This document shows, in pieces, positions 34,121 through 46,614 of a stretch of DNA of 64,000 bases. The DNA lies in contig OW679197.1 in assembly GCA_940337035.1 (NCBI GenBank), positions 39,252,466 through 39,316,465 on the forward strand, given 5' to 3'. The position numbers were made by a program, and so were the translations under genes. Source of the DNA: Agriotes lineatus (lineage: Eukaryota > Arthropoda > Insecta > Coleoptera > Elateridae). Position 1 is the first letter of the stretch. Each line of letters starts with the position of its first letter. The notes under the pieces are model-generated. The model saw nothing but the letters and a program-made list of their open reading frames with translations. It ran no database searches and was not told where the DNA came from.

Positions 34121-37100
34121 TTTTATATCTTCTCCAAATCCGTGGATGTTAATGGTTTAATGTTTCTTATACAGTGAGTTAATCGCAAGTAAATACATTA
34201 CTACCATAAATATATTTCTTATTACATTATAAATTTCTAGGGTTAAATAAGCACCAGTACAAGAACAATATGATTTTTTTATATTTTATATTAATCATAA
34301 CAATTTACTGACGTTCAATAGACACTTTAAAAACAAAAACAGATTTGGAACTGAACCAAAATGGGTATTCAGGAGAATTGTTTCTCTAAACTAATTTTTA
34401 ACTGTAAACATCCGAGTACTTAACGATATTCTTATGAATATGAATTTATGAACTACTCATGGAAAAAAAATTAATTGGAAAACTTGTGGAGAATCCAGAT
34501 AAAGCACTTAATTAATAGGAGCTTAGAAACATATTAATTTTGACACACAAATTTAATTATATTGCAATTTTAGTAATAAAACTAAGCTTTAAATAAACAA
34601 CACTGTAATAAACAAATGTAACACAACAAAAGGAAATATAGGTACTAATAATACATTTTATTTAGGGATTCAGATTCTTATGTGCTTAAGTTATCTAAAC
34701 CCAAAAATGTCTAGGAATGAACTTATATTTAAGTACTTCTATAATAACGTCTGTACATCTTAGGCTAAGAAGATTAAATATGATTTATTGCTTTTTCCAA
34801 GAAGTATTTGAACCTAAAATCCTTTAACTTTCTAAAGTGACTCATCAAACTGTCATAATGTGAAATGAGTTTACAACTGTTTTGAATTCAGTATGAATAT
34901 TGGCATTTTTCTATTTCGTTCATAATGTTGATCTTTCTGAATCGATTAATGATAAAAACGATTTCAAAATACTTATTAGTGCGGAAATAATAAATTCAGA
35001 CTACTAATTTAATAATAATGTCACAACTCACAAGGCATGACAAGCTTTTGTGGCAGTGTCTCCCTTGAAGGAAAAAGTCGTTCCGCAGTGTACACACCCC
35101 AAAGGAAATGTCATTCTTAAAAAAAAGTAGGTACGATCAAAACTGCAGTTGTAGAATTAAAATTTGCAGATGACATTTGATAAAATTTTATTAGATTATA
35201 GTGGCTTTATTGCGATCCATTTAATAGCACTATAAACCATTGTCTGTTGCATGTGATCAGCGATCTAACGTTATTGGAGCATAAAAGACGAGATAAGTTG
35301 AAAAATAGTGAAAGGTATCGGTTAACTTTCTGATTGGAATTTCCTTAAAACTTTATTGAATAATAAATGATTTACATGTGTCTTGATATCTATTCTATAT
35401 ATATATAGTTTTCTGCACGTGAGGATTCATTATCGGGCAAACTTATCTAAGTTAATATTTGTCCATTTTGTGATCTCTGTGTGTGACGTTACTTAAAACA
35501 TCTGTAGACAATATATTATTTATTTTTATTCTAAACTATACGACGCTAATCCAATGATATTGGTTTAAAAAAAATGGTAAAAACATATACGTAAATTGCT
35601 AATTAAAACATTTTTCATGATTAAAGTGATTCCTGAAAAAGTATATAATTTCAAAAAATGTATTTTTAAATTATAGTCAATAAATTGGATATTTAAAATG
35701 AGCTTACTTTATAAAAAATGGTTTATTAAACAATGACCAAGCGATTACAAGGGCAAACAAATTTCATTTAGAAAGTTCTTAAAGACGTTTAAACCCTACA
35801 TTGTGCTTCAATCTCTATTGCCAAGAAAATATAAAAATGCCAATAGGATTTTAGAATAGTTGATTTATTGACACGGTAGAAGTAACCATGTTTCGAGTGA
35901 AATCATATTTGCACAAAATTAAAAAATATAAAATGCCAAAAATTGAATCAAAACAGACATTTTTCAACGTTAATAATGACTCCATTGTCATACTTTTTGC
36001 TTCGTGGAAATTTTTAGTATTTTAATAAAAAAATACATAACATGTTTATTTTTTACGGTGACATTCCGTTAAATATATTAAAGTTAGAAAGTAACTTCGA
36101 TAAATAGTAATAATACATAAATCTACTCACATGTTTACTTAAGAAGTATGTTATTAAGTAAGTAGATTTGTATTTCACGTGCAAAAATTATAACATCAAT
36201 TATAAGGAGTACATACATGTATTTACCTGAAACATATTACTGATAAACCTTCAACCATTCAAAATTAAAGCTAATTTAAAAACATCCTAACGACTGTAAA
36301 CATATTTATGGTGAAATGCTTGTAAATATTACACTTTTTTAAAAATAAATAGAATATTATGTAAAAGCATATGCTAAATATTATTTATTTTTATCAAAGA
36401 TTATCATCAATTTTAGTTAGAGATATACCTATTTACAAAAATAGTTTCAAGGCTAGATATTAATTCTAAAATTTCTCTAATATTGAAGTGTTATATCCAA
36501 ATTGCATCTTTTCTTGATTCAAAATTAACGTGAAGGATAACATAACAAATGTTTGTCTCCACCTTAGTCATTTTTATAATTTACCAACAATTATATATAA
36601 AATTTGCTTTTTGTTGCAACTTATGGCCGCTCATGCTGTATTCGGTTAATAGATTTTTGAAATTTTAATTCGAAATTACTTCATAATTTTAGAGATACAA
36701 AATAAGAACGATTCGTGGGGGTTTCAAGGTATTTGCAGTATGTGTAGTGTGGGATATTGTTTTGTAGCTTAATTTTCGTTTGAATGTACTACATTAAATA
36801 GTTTGTTGCTGGCACAACCGCAGTTTACTCCCAGTCTATATTTTATATTATAATTAATTTAAGATACTGCAATTTTGGTTAAATATAAATTCTGGGAACC
36901 TATGACTACCATAACGTACAACATGTGAATTCCTCTATTTAATGAAATTTTTACTGAGGGCTGCTCCTTTATGCAAAAATAGATTTATCCCAAATATCTA
37001 AATTAAATTTGTATTTTACGATTTTCGTAATAAAGTTAATATAAAATTTTCCAAAAACATTCGGTTGCACGTGTCTAATACTGTTATTTGTTTTTTCTAC

Positions 37101-37259
37101 AGCCGTGATTTTAAACTGTTTCCAAGGGTCATATGCGGCGTGCTTTATGTTGTCTATAAAACACGCCATTCTATTTAAAGCACGGAGTACTTTAAGAGTT
37201 TATAAAACCTTATTTGTGAAGATCAAAAGTACAGTTATTATATCGGACCGATTTGTATG
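34121..37259. other. Long AT-rich stretch without recognisable genes
   Basis: No coding domain, RNA gene or transposon end found. Only short runs such as the ta-rich tract near 35398. Confidence 0.45.
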
Positions 37260-37720
37260 CGGAGCCCCGAGTGCCCGATTGGAGAGGGGCGCAGCCCGAT
37301 GGCCCCTTTGGAGAGGGGCGGAGCCCCGAGGGCCCCCTTGGAGAGGGGCCGAACCCCGAGGGCACCCTTGGAGAGGGGTGGAGCTCCAAGAGCCCCCTTG
37401 GAGAGGGGCCGAGCCCTGAGGGCCCCCTTGGAGAGGGGCCGAGCCCCGAGCGCCCCCTTGGAGAGGGGCCGAGTCCCGAGGGCACTCTTGGAGAGGGGCG
37501 GAGCCCGATGGCCCCCTTGGAGAGGGGCCGAACCCCGAGGGCACCCTTGGAGAGGGGTGGAGCTCCAAGAGCCCCCTTGGAGAGGGGCCGAGCCCTGAGG
37601 GCCCCCTTGGAGAGGGGCCGAGCCCCGAGCGCCCCCTTGGAGAGGAGCGGAGTCCCGAGGGCCCCCTTGGAGAGGGGTGGAGCCCCGACGGCCGCTTTGG
37701 AGAGGGGCGAAGCCCCGAGG
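37260..37720 (+). repeat. GC-rich 30-bp minisatellite, about 15 units
   Basis: The unit is gagccccgagggcccccttggagaggggcc with variants, in strict 30-nt register until one base is lost near 37503. Blocks at 37351-37470 and 37530-37649 are almost identical, so there is a six-unit higher-order repeat (offset 179). Because 30 is a multiple of 3, long frames stay open on both strands, giving decapeptide repeats such as APLERGRAPR or EGPLGEGPSP. The frames have no independent support as genes. Confidence 0.95.
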
Positions 37721-37760
37721 GTATTTAAGCTAACAAACTCCTCGGCTGTAGAAAAAATAT

Positions 37761-37881
37761 TGAAGACAACTCGTGTTTTACAGTTTAAAAATCTCGGTCG
37801 ATCATAAAATTCTCGCTTTGCTCGAATTTTAACATGATCGACCTCGATTTTTAAACCCTCTGTAAAACACTAGTTGCCTTA
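37761..37881. repeat. Foldback hairpin next to the minisatellite
   Basis: gtgttttacag, tttaaaaatctcggtcgatcat and aaaattctcg on the left are mirrored on the right with few mismatches, with a tgctcg-containing loop. Arms are about 55 nt. Confidence 0.75.
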
Positions 37882-38589
37882 ATAGCTATTTGTTGTCGCT
37901 CCATAATTTATACATTTGACATTTTAAACTATAAAGTTGTTTTTGACAATTTTGCTGTTAGCTGTAACTCGAGCTGCCATTAGGGTTGTTTGTGTGGTTA
38001 CACTAATTAATATAACATTTTCTAAGAATTTTTCATTTGTCGTGTTTACTTAAACAGGCGTAAGCCGTTTTCCTGGAAATTTATCCAGATCTTCTAATTG
38101 AACAATAAGGCCATGTCTTAATGGAAATTATAAATAACAATTGCGAAAAACTACTTTTTACGGGCTAGGGACAAAATTAAAATATTGAATGATGTTTATT
38201 GTGAAAGGGTTGAAAAAGAAAAACGTAACAAGGTCCGGAATTCGGACGGACAGTTTAGCAGCCACAACATAAAAACCACGACACTTTATAGAAAAAGGTA
38301 TAATATTATACAGGCTATTATTTAAATGTGTTTTGAAAAATGCACACATAAGAGCGTTACAGATCGACAGTACAACCCTTTAAAGAAGGAATTTTATTTT
38401 GCCGTTTTGCCATTGTAGTTTGCATTTATGAATGAATAGCTTTTGAAGTTGGACAAAGGATTGCCTAATAAAACGGATATCTTATAAGTTGCAAATTGTG
38501 TTCTTCTAGAAATGTTGTCATAAAGTCTAAAGTGAAGGAATTTGTATATTTCACTACTATTGTTCTAACTGTTTTTTACAACTTTTTAG
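37882..38589. other. Non-coding stretch
   Basis: No gene recognised. A 63-codon frame on the minus strand at 38158-38349 shows no family features. Confidence 0.4.
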
Positions 38590-38739
38590 CTAGAGTGCCT
38601 TGATGTCAATTTGACTTATTTGTCCTTTACCAGGGTACGGACAGATCGTTGTCTCTCTCATTCTAAAGTACTTTACAACGATCTGTCCGTACCCTGATAA
38701 AAGACAAATACGTCAAATTGGCATCAAGGGACCCTATAG
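38590..38739. repeat. Long near-perfect hairpin, about 64-nt arms
   Basis: ccttgatgtcaatttgac..., then tatttgtcctttaccagggt and acggacagatcgttgt, are mirrored with few mismatches around a loop of about 20 nt. TA lies at both outer ends, so a short Tc1-type foldback MITE is the simplest reading. An RNA hairpin is possible. Confidence 0.8.
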
Positions 38740-40410
38740 TTTTAGCTTCTTGAATTCATCCTAAAAATTTCGACAAACCTTGGAGACATACCTTGTATAT
38801 TAAAATTAGTAAACCGGTGGGAAAGTATAATTTTGCTTTATATATTATTTTTAGTTAAAAGTTCCTAAAGAACGTTTTATATAAATATTGTAATGGTTTT
38901 TAGTGTAAGGGTTTGATATCAGATAAAAAAAAGTTAAAAGAATACAGTATTAAATTACAAAGATGAATTTAAGTAAAAAAAGAGTATCAGAATTCTTAAC
39001 ATGTATTTTGTAAAATAACGGAATAATTTGAATTCAGTTCAACAATGAAAAATGAAAAATAGAAGGTTCTAAATTGATTTAAAAGTTACCTAAAATATAG
39101 TGGAATATTACTAGCAACTACTTAACTTGAGAAATGTTATTCAACATAACGAATGTTACTATATGTGATAATAAAATATAGAGTGTTGGACTGTAAAAAG
39201 GGTATGCAAAATCTATGACTAAGGAGATATTAATTTTTATGTACACAATAGAAATTGTTGAAAAATAAAACATGTAATAATTTTGTAAAACTGAAATTTG
39301 GAAATAAACCCTTTTTCTGAGGTGACTTTAATTTATTTTGCTGTGAAAAAGGGTCTACTTCCGATTAAATTGGAGAGAAACTAATAAACACAAATTTTAA
39401 AAACTTGAAGAATATAAATAAGATATAGAGAAGACGTGTATGGTAGGAGGAACATAATTTAAAATACCACAGGCTATTGAAATAACTTCTGGAATTGGAT
39501 GTTGAACTTAGTTTATTGTCAAATAGTTACATCTTGTGAATTGGATAGCGTAAGCTGTATTTACTGAAAATAGGACATGGCAGGATTCTTGGAGTAAGAG
39601 CCTTGGGATATTGGAAGTGGTTTTTCATCTAATGGAGTTGAAATGGGCTGCACTTTTGTTGGAGTGACAGATCGGGATCTACATGATTTGGATTGTTAAC
39701 ATCTTGTTTGGAAGAGATGGTGTCTTCACTGCTGGAGGATTTTGTTGAGGTTCATGTTGCTGAATCGCGTACTGATTGTGAGTTGGAAGGAGGCATTTCC
39801 GAAGCTATTTGCAGTTCTTGGTTGTAGGGTGAACTGGTACTGGGGTTACTCAGTAGTTGGTATAAAAGGCGAATTAAGTTTTTTTGGACGAACTGCAATC
39901 CCAGGTATTTATTGAGCAAACTAAAATAAACAGTAATTGAGAGAAGTGTGGTGAAAAAATAAAAGGACTACTTACTACTGACGTTCATTGAGGTTGTCAC
40001 AAAAATGTGACATAAGTTTTCATTAACAAATGATTTTTAAAAAATAATAAACTGTCTTGATATAGCGTGAACCGACTTGTTTTTGGGAGTGCATGTTCTA
40101 CTGAGCTAGTAATATTTAATAACTAAATATTAACGATTCATAAATAATGGGTATAAGAAGTACTTATTAAATTCATCTTAATTGAGAATCATTTTCAAAC
40201 TAAAATAAAATTCGTACAGTCAAATGTAAAATAATTACATATGCAACTCATATTGCAGTGTAGTCAATCAGTGTATAATTAAAATACGTAAGGCTTTAAT
40301 AACTTCATTAAGGAGGTATGACTATTGCAATATTTTCTAAATATATTATTTGTATGTATTATCCAGAATTGTTTTCTATCTTTTAAAGTACTACGTATGC
40401 CAGCGAATTT
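38740..40410. other. Non-coding AT-rich stretch
   Basis: No gene recognised on either strand. G/T-rich text between 39540 and 39850 has stops in all frames. Confidence 0.4.
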
Positions 40411-40985
40411 ATGAAACAAGCTTCCGGAGAAAATCGCGCAGAAAAAATGCCTCCGGAAAAAAACTCCCCTGAAAGAAGTCCGCCAGGTAAACCAAACGTA
40501 AGCTACAAAATGACATTAACGTTACTTACCATAGAGGAATATATAAAATTTATAAAATATTGCAAACTAAAGAAAATAATTGCAGTTGTCAATATTATTG
40601 CTATCCCAAGCAACAATGGCAATTAAGAAGAAAAAGGGAAAAAACTCGGTTTATACTAAACAGTTATACAGTAACATAGTGTAAAAGTGTGAACAATATG
40701 AGTAGGCTTAGCTTTTATTAGTTCATATTACTGAAGGCCTTTTTGTATGCAGCTTCTGTCAATATGAGAGCTTTTGTAAATATTATTTTTGATTATTGCT
40801 TTTTTAACAAAATAATAATGTTGAAATAAAACTTTGTTTGATCATTGTAAATATCATGTTGTAGCTTACGTTGAGTTTTCCAAGAGATTTTTTCCGAAGG
40901 CATTACTTCCCGGGGCAGTTTTTTTCCAGGGTAATTTTTTTTGGGGCATTTTTTCCAGGGGTCATTTTTCCGTTTACGGTGCTAA
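40411..40985. repeat. Inverted arms built from ggaaaaa(a)tgcc units
   Basis: The left arm (40411-40512) has gaaaaaatgcctccggaaaa repeated in short units and ends gtaagctacaaaatga. The right arm (about 40850-40985) is an imperfect inverse with tcatgttgtagcttac and several ttttccagggg units. The spacer is about 340 bp. It is probably a decayed foldback element. The 71-codon frame over the left arm is not convincing as a gene. Confidence 0.6.
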
Positions 40986-43482
40986 CACCTCTATTTTGAT
41001 ATCCTTTGTAGCCATTTTTAACTGTTAGGCGATTTTTCATATTAGTTTACTACTGGCCATTTTGAGGAATATTAAAAAAGTTACATTAATAACAGACTTT
41101 TAAATTAAAACTCTGAAAACTTCTCAAGAAATTAGATAGTTCTTTTGGAACAACATCGCGTTATTCTCTCGTTTCATTTGAACTTGCAGGGGTGATTACA
41201 TGCGACAAAAACCTCGCTGAGCTTTTAATTTATGGAAGAGCTTGCCCTTTCTTAATTAATGAACTATTTCTTGGGCCGTTTCAATACCTCACGCGGCCCT
41301 CTTCGTCATTCACGGAATGTTTTCTTACAGCGGAGATTAAAATTCCTTTGAAAATGGAAACGTGACTGCTTCTTTTCAGGGACGCTGAATAGGCTACGTT
41401 TTGCTGCGGACCAGGTAGCCTGCTCCCTTAAGCAAAATTCCCCATCTTCGCTTCTACCTTTGCTCGATGGAAACAAACCTTTAACCTTTCGAATTCGGGC
41501 CGAATCGCTGCCGAACATATTCACGTATACACAATTTTTCTGGCGAGTTGACTCTCAGTAACAGACGCAAGGAACGTGGGAGTTTCTTGTTCCATTGTAT
41601 GCGTAGACAGGTGTGTCTCCTATCCGTATATCCTACCTGTTCATCATACCGGACGGGGAGGCTCGTTTTTTGACAGGGGCGACTCGTCAGGCTATGACTT
41701 CGGTGGAGATATGCTCGTTATTATGGAAATTTCCATAGTTTCTCATTCTCCACAGTTCCAATAAATAGTTTAATTGTATCATTAGCATATTTTATGGCAA
41801 TACTTTTAAGCTTTACATGGTGTTGAAAGTATCGAAGTGCAACATGATAACTGTTAATCAGCGTTCATGCACACCCCAGTGTGAGAATTTAGAACTCTTA
41901 AATCATTGCTATGCAGTTTATTTGATTTTGTCGTTCAGACAGATATATTTGTTATTGCAACATATTAAAATCAGCATACAAAGTAGTTGTTATACACATT
42001 TTCAATGTTTTGTAATAATGAGAGGCTTAACAACCTTCGATTCACCGACATCATACTGATCACAACTAGCTATGATAATAGTAAGTATATTAAAATATAT
42101 TGGCAAATCTAGCCACACATTATATCGTACGTTCCAAGAAAAACTCATTTAGGGCAGGCCTTGGAAAGAAAGATAAAAAATCTAGTAATGTCTTAACTTA
42201 TGTCTGTAGGTGAATGTAAGATTGCATTTTGTTTATGAAAACATGGGTCACTGTGACACGCAAAAGTTTACACTGCATTAAGTTTACTTGCATCAAGCAA
42301 AAAGGAAAATAAGATGGCATTTACACGACAGCAACGAGTGTATTAATTATCACAGTCAATAAATATTGTTTTTATTAAGTGTTTTGTATATCTTTAGGAA
42401 AAGTTGAAGATCAAGATGTAATTTAGTTCTCTCTGACTTATGGTAGTTTCAAAGGGTGATGGAAAGGCAAGAAATAGAGCTATTCTTACGAGTAAAAGAC
42501 AAATACTTGGATTAGGGAAAAACAGAGGTCATCAGTGGAACACAGTAAATGGCAATCATGAAATAGAGATTTATTCAACAGACATTGAGATTAAAGGACG
42601 AAAGGTAAAACAGAAACATTTAAAAATTGCGACCATAGCCTTGCAAACGAAAACGAAGCAGGGCATAATTAAGATGACCGGTGATTTGAAACGACTCGTA
42701 TGATTCGCATGTAGAAATATGGCACAAACTAGATATCTATAAAACTATAAAGACGGAGAAGCCGAGTAGAGTCCCGAACTCTAATCCGTCTTAATCATAT
42801 CTGAGTAGAGTCCGAAAGATGGTTCAATAGAGTCCGAAGCTCATCATTTCAAGTAGCTGTGTTAATAGCAGATCAATAAGTCCTAATTGTGGATAATCAA
42901 ACTACCAGAAATTTATGACTTGTAATTGTAATCAGAGTTTCAAGGCGAGAAAAATGTCATACTGCTATTACTTTTTGTTATGTTAACGTAACTTTACTCG
43001 CATCTTTATTAAAACAGAAAATCGTATGACTATAATTTTTAATAGAACAGTAATGCTGCGAATTGCAGATACTTAAGTAATAATGTATCAATAAAAGAAA
43101 AATACAAAAAAAATGATCATATCACAACCCTACAATTTCTTAAAACACACGATAGAGATGATGGTGAATAGATAAAATTACAAATATGTACATATACAGC
43201 GTTTTAAGAATATAATATTTCAATTGTTTTACGCTTAAATTGCGACCAGAATTTAATGCCCTTTATTTCTAATTTTTTTTAAGTTATAAGAAAAATATAT
43301 TTGAAAAGTAGGTTCAAATATAAAGTTTTTATAGAGAATATTAGTTTTTTACGTTAAGAAAACTGTTTATTGCGTTCATCAAACTTGAAGAATAGTTGAG
43401 TATAACGTGTAATGAAAGAAATACTCAGTTTCATTGACCTAATAAAAATATCAATAAAAACAATGCAGAGAAATTAGTTATT
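40986..43482. other. Unassigned sequence
   Basis: No recognised gene. 41160-41560 is less AT-rich than its surroundings with small frames on both strands. An 87-codon Lys-rich frame at 42440-42703 has no recognised domain. gagtagagtcc recurs three times in 42760-42835. Confidence 0.35.
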
Positions 43483-43591
43483 TATGTACCAAAGGCATTA
43501 TGAAGATGTTTATACCAGCTCGAGGGCCTCTGGTTTAGGGTTTAAAAGTCACCCGAGGATATAAAATCAAGTAATGCCCTTGGTGCATATA
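43483..43591. repeat. Foldback hairpin with accaaaggcatta arms
   Basis: tatgtaccaaaggcattatg pairs imperfectly with taatgcccttggtgcatat. The inner parts pair through tataccagctcgagg and cccgaggatata. Confidence 0.65.
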
Positions 43592-43923
43592 CAATTTTGT
43601 CTTATTGGTGTTTTTCAATAACTTAAATAATTGATTAGAAAGCTTATATTGGATGATCAACAATTGCTGTGTACGCACCGACGCATCGGGGTGCATGATT
43701 GGTCAGAAATTTGATGCCGGTCACTTCTGATCATTCATGGACCTTTGAATTTTGGAAGCAACTTTTTGTTACTTCCAGTTTGGAAATAAGCACTGGTTAC
43801 CATTACCAATTGTACCATAGTAACTCAATATGCCCGCCAGTGTATTATCTACTCTATAATATGCTTTATATCCCAGTTATTGAGAAGCAATAATGTATAA
43901 GTAAGACATAATAGTTATTTGCT

Positions 43924-44009
43924 ATACATGTGGGATACGAGCATCATTAATAGGTATACGTGTGTGTAAGCACACAAGTATATTAATGATGCCTTATCAC
44001 ACATGTATT
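43924..44009. repeat. Foldback hairpin with atacatgtg arms
   Basis: atacatgtgggatacgagca and its inverse tgatgccttatcacacatgt enclose tacgtgtgtgtaagcacacaagta. Arms are about 38 nt. Confidence 0.7.
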
Positions 44010-44105
44010 GTACAAAATTTTATCTACAACTGCCCAAAATTGAGAAAAGTGCATTAAGATAAATGTAAAATATGTCATTTTTTAAAATATTTTAGTAGGA
44101 AAAAC

Positions 44106-44219
44106 GTCATTATGTCATTCATTTGACACTATTTCAATTAGGCAATGAAGCCATTACACCACTAGTGGTGCAATAAACTTTATTACCTAACGGAAATAGT
44201 GTCAAATGAGGGACGTAAT
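44106..44219. repeat. Foldback hairpin centred on caccactagtggtg
   Basis: atttgacactatttcaatta and its inverse with few mismatches form arms of about 55 nt with a perfect palindromic centre. Confidence 0.8.
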
Positions 44220-44334
44220 AAGTCCTTATCAAAGCAGTTGTATAATAATGTGCTATTTTACTAAATTCAAAATCGATTAATAAAGTGGTACTTTGGTGCA
44301 TAGAAATGTCACACTACTATATGGTAATGTCACT

Positions 44335-44463
44335 GTCAAATTCGAGGTTAGCAGGTTAGGTTTTGTGTCAGTTTGTGTCAAATTCGAGGTTAGCAGATTA
44401 GGTTTTGGGTCAGTTTGTGTCAAAACTGACGCAAAAGCTAACCTGCTAACCTCGAATTTGACA
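44335..44463. repeat. Two 42-bp direct units plus one inverted unit
   Basis: The unit beginning caaattcgaggttagcaggt occurs at 44337-44378 and 44379-44420. Its inverse follows at 44421-44462, giving a strong foldback. The related decayed copy is at 20571-20660, and a half copy at about 44885-44925. Confidence 0.85.
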
Positions 44464-44609
44464 TGGACTTACAGTGCCACCAACATTTTATTCATACGTT
44501 TGAATTTCCACATCATCCTTTTTTAATATACATGTGGTATAATGCTTTTATATAAATGTTTGTTTATAAATACTAATACAAAATGCGAAAAAATAGTATA
44601 CAGCCTTTG

Positions 44610-44720
44610 TCAGAAAAGTAGTTTTACTAAACTTATGTAGCTTTTTAAGTTACTCGCTAGCTTCGCTCGCTCGTACTCAATTAAGCTATATTAGTTTAGT
44701 AAAACTTTACTTTTCCAAAC
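44610..44720. repeat. Foldback hairpin with ctcgctagcttcgctcgctcg loop region
   Basis: cagaaaagtagttttactaa pairs with its inverse ttagtaaaactttacttttc. Inner arms pair around the tcgc-rich loop. Confidence 0.75.
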
Positions 44721-45766
44721 TTGTTGTGTAATATATTATTATCCAACACCTCTTAGTAATAAGGCAAGATCGATTTTAGACCTCTAAAATGGTCCATAAC
44801 TCACTAGTTAGTTAAACCATAACCACCTAGTGAGATAAAAACCAGGTCACTGACTACTGTATTGTTGGTAGAACTGTCAAGTTATGTCAAATTTGAGATT
44901 TGCAGGTTAAGTTTTGTTATATATAATTATCTATAGACTATTCCAAATATTTAAATACAAATTTATATACAGAGTGGGTGCTTCAAATTTGCTCGACGTT
45001 TTAAAATGATTTCTATCTACCTTAACAAATTGGAAATTAATTTGCTCACAATTTTGTAATTGCCTTATTTTCTCAGCCAAATATTTTGTTCTTGTCTAAA
45101 GCTTTTGAAGAACATATTTTTAAATATTGTTGTACAGTTATAACCTTTATATAGGTAATAGGTATCGCTTTGAAAATCTATTAAAGGTGTAGTAAATTGA
45201 AAAATATGAGGGGGTGAATGCTAAAATGATGAATTAAACCGCCAATGACAACTTTCGCAAGCATTCTGTATTTTCAGCCCATATGTGTAGTGGAAATTTA
45301 GAAGATTCTGTTAATTAACTATTACTAGATAATCTGCGAATAGTGCAAGATTGAATTGCAGTTAATCATAGCAAAGCGGTCTCCAACATCTTTGCCATGG
45401 AGGAAGGTCTCGGGTGGTGTAGCTTGAACAAGCGTCCAAGTTCGATCAGTAGATTTAAAAGCAACACTCTTTCTGGTCAGAACTTGGATGGGAGTTCCAT
45501 AGCTGCTTCTCTCGGCGCCTCGTGATACGGCTGTCACGGAAATAGTTATTCCCGGATGTCATAATAACATCATAACAGTCGTTCGTGGGGTTGGAAGACG
45601 CCTATAATTGGCCTAACGGCTGTTGGCTGAGTACCAAAAATAAACACGGTAAGCTAAAGCAGTATCTCAAAAATTTTCCAACATCAGAATCCTTGTCCTA
45701 TGCGGTCGTAAGATCACGGTGTTGTATTTTTCGCCACCTAAAATGTATATGTTGCATTTAGTCAAC
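44721..45766. other. Unassigned sequence
   Basis: No recognised gene. A 70-codon minus-strand frame at 45325-45537 (ending in GKDVGDRFAMINCNSILHYS) is protein-like in composition but matches no family I know. Confidence 0.35.
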
Positions 45767-46140
45767 TTACACTGTTTTAAAAATGCTATAAATAACGTAC
45801 ATTAATTGAGCCAGAGGAAAGTTTCTGACACACTTTGGTGAATGACTTCTTGTAAATCTGTCATTACTGTTGTTGGTGCTAATATTTGTCCAAACTATTG
45901 ATTTTCTTCTATTGCAAAATTTAATGCCAACGTATAACTTGTCTTTAGCTTGTTCAGAAGCAAAAAAAAAGATTAAAGGTCTATAGTAAACATGAAGGAA
46001 CATTTTGGCGTTGCAGTTAAATGCCCCATCCATAAATATATAGATTTTAAAATGGTCCGAAATTCTAGATTCGTTTTACATGTGAACATAATTATATTGT
46101 TTTCTGAATTGTTTACAGGAAGAAAAGGTTTGGCACGATT
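45767..46140 (-). pseudogene. MULE-transposase fragment related to the gene at 11669-14702
   Basis: The minus strand gives NNSENNIIMFTCKTNLEFRT, then after a one-base frame change FMDGAFNCNAKMFL and YRPLIFFF. These align block for block with DNDTENHIIIFGCVSNLKCL, YYMDGTFKYAPKFFF and YIPLIFCLL of the other MULE gene. The next segment (KDKLYVGIKFCNRRKSI) is not matched. It ends in a stop near 45767. Only the start of the MULE domain is left, so it is a remnant. Confidence 0.6.
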
Positions 46141-46614
46141 TGTCTTAACAGTATAGGAGCATGCTGAACTTCTTCTTGACGTGTTGCAAGTTTTGGTAGA
46201 CCACTCCTTCGTGCGTGGTCTATATTTTTTCTTATCCGCTTGATATCACAATGAGTCAATGTTTCGACATATCATGTCCTTAGTGACTGATGATTCTGAT
46301 GAATTAGTTTTATCGTTCTTCAATTACCTTTCTTTCCGAGGCATTACTTAATTCATTTCTATTTAGAATTTTTTCTTCAAGTGACACGTAGTTATGTTTG
46401 TCGATTACTCCAAGGATATTTATTTTTCCCTCTCTGTTCAAATAGACCGTACACTTTTTTATTTTTACTTATTGAACGCACCCAACGTTTAAGACCACAG
46501 ACAGTTCGTTGTTAAAACGATCTGTCTAACACTAGAAGCTTATTTCCTTTCTCACTAGTTAATGCATTCATACTGATGTCACGTATTTAACTAACCGGGT
46601 AGCAAACAGTAACT
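46141..46614. other. Non-coding stretch
   Basis: No gene recognised. acagttcgttgttaaaacgatctgt near 46500 is a small palindrome containing acgatctgtc, also present in the hairpin at 38590-38739. Confidence 0.4.

Noticed and set aside
37253..37807. 184-codon proline/glycine-rich 'protein' over the minisatellite
   Set aside because: Other frames on both strands are also long and open because the unit is a multiple of three. Nothing favours one frame, and it shifts after the lost base near 37503.
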